Assembly (NCBI RefSeq): GCF_005047655.1
Contig: NZ_SUKF01000005.1
Coordinates: forward strand, 124,001-188,000
Direction: 5' to 3'
DNA length: 64,000 bases
Source of the DNA: Sinimarinibacterium arenosum
Lineage (GTDB): Bacteria > Pseudomonadota > Gammaproteobacteria > Nevskiales > Nevskiaceae
Below, piece after piece: positions 61,175-64,000 of the stretch (position 1 is its first letter; each line of letters starts with the position of its first letter). The translations under genes and the position numbers were made by a program. The notes below the pieces were generated by a model that had not been told where the DNA came from, ran no database searches, and saw only the letters and a program-made list of their open reading frames with translations.

Positions 61175-62170
61175 ATGAAACTGGTCGTGTTCGAAACCGA
61201 ACCGCGCGAGCGCGTGGCGTTTGAAGCGCTGGGCGCCGAATCGCTGCACTTCGAAACCGTCGCACTCAATCCGGCCAGCCTCGCTGCGGCGACCGACGCC
61301 GATGTGATCAGTGTGTTCATTCATTCGCGCATCGATCGCACAATGATTGAACAGCTGCCACAGCTGCGCCTGATCGCGACCCGATCCACCGGCACCGATC
61401 ACATTGATCTCGACGCCTGCCGCGCACGCGGCATCACGGTCTGCAACGTCCCCGCCTATGGCGAGAACACGGTTGCCGAGCATGTCTTCGCACTGCTGCT
61501 GGCGATCAGTCATCGCATTGTCGAAGGCGTCGCACGTACACGTGCCGGCGGCTTTGAGTGCGAAGATCTGCAGGGCTTCGATCTCAGCGGCCGCACCCTG
61601 GGCGTGGTCGGCACCGGCCGCATCGGTCGCCATGTGATCCGCATCGCGCAGGGCTTCGGCATGCCGGTTCTGGCCTACGATCCGATGCCCGACCCGGTTT
61701 ATGCCGCGGAGGCCGGGATCGAATACTGCGCGCTGGACGCTCTACTTTCCGAGGCGGACGTGGTTTCACTGCATGTCCCCGCCACCGCGCAGACCCATAA
61801 CCTGATCGATGACGCCGCACTGGCGCGAATGAAGCCCGGCTCGGTCCTGATCAACACTGCACGCGGCAGCGTCGTCGACGTGCTGGCGCTGATTCGCGCG
61901 CTGCGCAGCGGTCATCTCGCTGCGGCCGGGCTCGATGTGCTGCCGGGTGAACCGGAAATTCGTGAGGAAGCGGAATTGGTCTGCGCCGCCTCACCGGCAC
62001 CGCAGGCCCTGGCCGTGCTCGCCGCCGAACAGGTGCTGATGCACATGCCCAATGTGCTGGTCACGCCGCATTCGGCGTTCAACACGCGCGAGGCGGTGCA
62101 GCGCATTGTCGACACCACCGTGGAAAACATTCGCGAGTTCTTCGCCGGTCGCGTGATCAACACGGCCTGA
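61175..62170 (+). CDS. D-2-hydroxyacid dehydrogenase (D-lactate dehydrogenase-like)
   Basis: 331 residues. The NAD-binding loop is GVVGTGRIGRHVIRIAQGFG, followed by YDPMPDPV. Catalytic residues are Arg in NTARGSVVDV, Glu in the DVLPGEPEI loop and His in TPHSAFNTREA. The N-terminal half shows IATRSTGTDHIDLDACRARGI and VPAYGENTVAEHVFALLLAISH. This fits fermentative D-lactate dehydrogenase/hydroxyacid reductases rather than SerA (no ACT domain). It reduces a 2-keto acid with NADH. The gene is 99 bases after glyS and 52 before gmhB. Confidence 0.92.
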   Translation: MKLVVFETEPRERVAFEALGAESLHFETVALNPASLAAATDADVISVFIHSRIDRTMIEQLPQLRLIATRSTGTDHIDLDACRARGITVCNVPAYGENTVAEHVFALLLAISHRIVEGVARTRAGGFECEDLQGFDLSGRTLGVVGTGRIGRHVIRIAQGFGMPVLAYDPMPDPVYAAEAGIEYCALDALLSEADVVSLHVPATAQTHNLIDDAALARMKPGSVLINTARGSVVDVLALIRALRSGHLAAAGLDVLPGEPEIREEAELVCAASPAPQALAVLAAEQVLMHMPNVLVTPHSAFNTREAVQRIVDTTVENIREFFAGRVINTA

Positions 62171-62222
62171 ATTCGATCGAAGCGGCATACTGTCGGCCTG
62201 CCCGCACCGTATTTCGGATCCC

Positions 62223-62789
62223 ATGAAGATCGTCATTCTCGACCGCGACGGCGTGATCAACCAGGACTCGCCCGATTACATCAAGTCCGCCGCTGAGTGG
62301 ATTCCGATCCCCGGCAGTCTCGAAGCGATTGCGCGCCTGTGCCAGGCTGGCTTCCGCGTCTTTGTGGCTTCCAATCAGTCCGGCATCGGCCAGGGCCTGT
62401 TCAACTACGACGCCTTTGCGGCCATGAACGACCGCATGCAGCAGCAACTGGCCGAGCTGGGCGGACGCATCGATGGCATCGAGTTCGCTCCGGATCACCC
62501 GGACAAGCCTGGCCACAAACGCAAGCCGTCGCCCGGCATGATCACCGACCTGACGCGTCGGCTGAACCTGAGCGCCGAGCTGATTCCCGTTGTCGGCGAC
62601 TCGTGGCGCGATATCGAAGCCGCGCGTGCCGCCGGTGCCCGCCCGGTGCTGGTGCGCACGGGCAATGGCCGCAGAACCGAAGCCACGCATGCCGACGCAC
62701 TACGCGACGTGGTCGTCTACGACGATCTGGCGGCATTCGCCGCAGCGCTGGTGGCGGCACAGCAAGCCTTGCCGCCGATTCCGGCCTGA
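62223..62789 (+). CDS. gmhB: D-glycero-beta-D-manno-heptose 1,7-bisphosphate 7-phosphatase (HAD family)
   Basis: 188 residues. The HAD motif is VILDRDGVINQDSPDYIKS, motif II is VASNQSGIGQG, the lysine motif III lies in KRKPSPGMI, and motif IV in VVGDSWRDIEAA. This order and the downstream position behind glyS match GmhB of the ADP-heptose pathway for lipopolysaccharide core. An oddity: the zinc loop, which in E. coli has three cysteines (Cys-x-His...Cys-x-Cys), reads FAPDHPDKPGHKRKP here and has none, so the structural zinc site is probably missing. Confidence 0.9.
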   Translation: MKIVILDRDGVINQDSPDYIKSAAEWIPIPGSLEAIARLCQAGFRVFVASNQSGIGQGLFNYDAFAAMNDRMQQQLAELGGRIDGIEFAPDHPDKPGHKRKPSPGMITDLTRRLNLSAELIPVVGDSWRDIEAARAAGARPVLVRTGNGRRTEATHADALRDVVVYDDLAAFAAALVAAQQALPPIPA

Positions 62790-62820
62790 GCGGATCGAGC
62801 CGGCAACTGGATTTGGCGCA

Positions 62821-63249
62821 CTACGGGCGCAGATACAAATCCGGCACGTAGCGTTCCATCAGCGTCTGCGGACGCAACGGCGCGGTGAAACCGAACTGCG
62901 CGTAGAGCCCATGCGCATCTGCCGTGGCCAGGGTGAAGCGACGCAAGCCCTGCAATTGTGGATGCGCCATCACCGCCTGCATCAACGTCTTGGCATGGCC
63001 CTGCCCCCGCTGCTCCGGCAACACGAACACATCCACCAGATTGGCAAAGGTCGCGTAATCCGAAATCACCCGGGCAAAAGCGATCTGGCGCGCGCCCAGA
63101 TAGCCGCCGAAGCACAGTGAATGCTGCAGCGAGCGCTCGACGCGCTGGCGATCGATCCCGCGAGCCCAGCCGGATTGCTCGCTCAGAAACTGATGGATCA
63201 GCGCCACATCCAGTTCGGCCGGATCGGTGCTGACGCGCAGCGTATTCAT
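62821..63249 (-). CDS. GNAT-family N-acetyltransferase
   Basis: 142 residues. Acetyl-CoA binding is indicated by VDVFVLPEQRGQGHAKTLMQAVMAH (motif A with Q/R-x-x-G-x-G/A), preceded by ARVISDYATFANL and followed by TLATADAHGLYAQFGFTAP (motif B), as in the ElaA/RimI-like small acetyltransferases. Substrate unknown. The start overlaps the folB stop by four bases, so the two are translated from the same mRNA. Confidence 0.9.
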   Translation of the reverse strand: MNTLRVSTDPAELDVALIHQFLSEQSGWARGIDRQRVERSLQHSLCFGGYLGARQIAFARVISDYATFANLVDVFVLPEQRGQGHAKTLMQAVMAHPQLQGLRRFTLATADAHGLYAQFGFTAPLRPQTLMERYVPDLYLRP

Positions 63250-63620
63250 CGTCCGCAGGCCGCGTAGTCCTCGCGCCGACGCTCGATCCGAACGCCGACG
63301 GCCTTGACCTTGGCGACGGCACCCGGCTTGTTGACGCTGATCTGCAGCTGCTGGATCGGAAATTCGTCGAACAAGCGCCGCGCGATCGTTTCCACCAGCG
63401 TTTCCAGCAATGCGGGCTGCAGCTCCCGAGTGATCGCACTGACACGCTCGGCCACCGCGGCGTAATCGACGGCATCACGCACGTGATCACTGCTGGCCGC
63501 TTCACGCGTATTCACGCCCAGCGCCAGATCAAAAATCAGTGGACGCGGCAGCTGCCGTTCCCATCCGTACACACCGATGATCGCCTCAACCTCGAGACCC
63601 TGCAGAAATACCGTATCCAT
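63246..63620 (-). CDS. folB: dihydroneopterin aldolase
   Basis: 124 residues. DTVFLQGLEVEAIIGVYGWERQLPRPLIFDLAL contains the conserved Gly-Val-Tyr-Glu-type site, DAVDYAAVAERV the next motif, and LLETLVETIARRLFDEFPIQQLQISVNKPGAV the catalytic Lys in NKPGA. It converts dihydroneopterin to 6-hydroxymethyldihydropterin for folate synthesis. The start codon's last bases touch the tsaD stop (63620-63622); translation is coupled. Adjacent tsaD/folB is common in gammaproteobacteria. Confidence 0.95.
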   Translation of the reverse strand: MDTVFLQGLEVEAIIGVYGWERQLPRPLIFDLALGVNTREAASSDHVRDAVDYAAVAERVSAITRELQPALLETLVETIARRLFDEFPIQQLQISVNKPGAVAKVKAVGVRIERRREDYAACGR

Positions 63621-64000
63621 TACTCAATCCCTTGAAGCGCCTGCAGCTGGGGTGGTTTCAAATCCGACAACGGCCAGCGCGGCGTTGTGAACAGGCGCTG
63701 GTCGGCGCGCTGTCCCTCGCCGCGCCGCAGCCAGCCGGTGTACGCCACCATCGCGGCATTGTCGGTACAGAACGCCTGGCGAGGAAAGTACACCTCGACG
63801 TCACGGTGCCGCGCAAGCTCGCCGAGTTTTTCGCGCAGGCGCAGATTGGCGCCGACTCCCCCGGCGACCACCAGTCGCTGCGCCCCACTGGCGTCGAGCG
63901 CGCGCGTTGCCTTGATCGTCAGCGTATCGGTGACCGCTTCCTGGAAGGCCCAGGCCAGATCCGCCTTGTCCTGCTCCGATGCGTCGGGCTTCAGCGCGGT
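63620..64000 (-). CDS. tsaD: tRNA N6-adenosine threonylcarbamoyltransferase TsaD, C-terminal part (5' end outside window)
   Basis: Only the last 126 codons are present. The stretch AFQEAVTDTLTIKATRAL, VVAGGVGANLRLREKL, VYFPRQAFCTDNAAMVAYTGW and the ending TTPRWPLSDL correspond to the C-terminal ASKHA domain of TsaD/Gcp. It transfers the threonylcarbamoyl group to A37 of tRNAs reading ANN codons. The metal-binding His motif lies upstream of the window and cannot be checked. Confidence 0.95.
   Translation of the reverse strand, partial: TALKPDASEQDKADLAWAFQEAVTDTLTIKATRALDASGAQRLVVAGGVGANLRLREKLGELARHRDVEVYFPRQAFCTDNAAMVAYTGWLRRGEGQRADQRLFTTPRWPLSDLKPPQLQALQGIE

Overview
The window is a high-G+C, gene-dense stretch of a gammaproteobacterial chromosome. 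The support is a glnA / DUF4124 / ntrB / ntrC block, two-subunit glycyl-tRNA synthetase genes with gmhB nearby, folB next to tsaD, a pseudomonad-type (class II) PHA synthase, and bd oxidase genes with the small subunits CydP and CydX. A Nevskiales/Solimonadaceae-like or Pseudomonas-related organism would fit, but that is inference from gene content; no rRNA or tRNA gene was seen.

Layout. 0-1.3 kb: the end of a cyclopropane fatty acid synthase gene and two small membrane proteins. 1.3-5 kb: an ArsC-family reductase, then a compact polyhydroxyalkanoate cluster (MaoC-type hydratase, class II synthase, intracellular depolymerase). 5-6.5 kb: a two-gene unit pairing a metallo-beta-lactamase/diiron-type protein with a soluble chemoreceptor-like protein. 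6.7-19.2 kb: an unknown lipoprotein, HemD, TypA/BipA, a HAMP-like membrane protein, a FadL-type porin, PurT, pyruvate kinase, a glycerophosphodiesterase, and a DUF2946 protein beside a TonB-dependent receptor that is probably for copper.

19.2-38.4 kb is the most coherent accessory region. It is a sulfide/persulfide system spread over three transcription units. Unit 1 is leftward: an SqrR/BigR-type ArsR sensor, a DUF442 phosphatase-like protein, DUF2892, and an RND pump. It diverges from sulfide:quinone oxidoreductase, a DUF3365 haem protein and cydPABX. Unit 2 holds peroxiredoxin, persulfide dioxygenase, rhodanese and a thiol-methyltransferase-like protein. Unit 3 has TauE/SafE and DUF2798 divergent from a second persulfide dioxygenase-like gene. 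The same motif, TTAG-N6-CTAA, lies in front of each unit and is the likely operator of the ArsR sensor. The reading is: sulfide is oxidised to persulfide by SQR, electrons go through quinol to the sulfide-tolerant bd oxidase, persulfide is oxidised to sulfite by the dioxygenases or moved by rhodanese, and sulfite is exported by TauE. A lower-G+C islet (about 33.5-34.6 kb) and a NifX-like gene without a normal start codon lie between units 2 and 3.

38.4-51.3 kb: a glutathione-transferase-like protein, then an ECF-type sigma factor, a large receptor-like Ser/Thr kinase and a run of seven or eight exported proteins (two with OmpA peptidoglycan-binding domains, one lipoprotein). This looks like an undescribed envelope module. 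It is followed by small membrane proteins, an XRE regulator and a MAPEG protein. 51.3-57.2 kb: the nitrogen control block. It has tandem degraded copies of the ntrC 3' end, two NtrC-box-like sites before ntrB, and a sigma-54-like promoter before glnA, followed by a beta-carbonic anhydrase. 57.3-64 kb: glyQ and glyS, unusually separated by two opposite-strand genes, then a D-2-hydroxyacid dehydrogenase, gmhB, a GNAT acetyltransferase, folB and the 3' part of tsaD. No CRISPR array, insertion sequence, prophage or integrase was seen.
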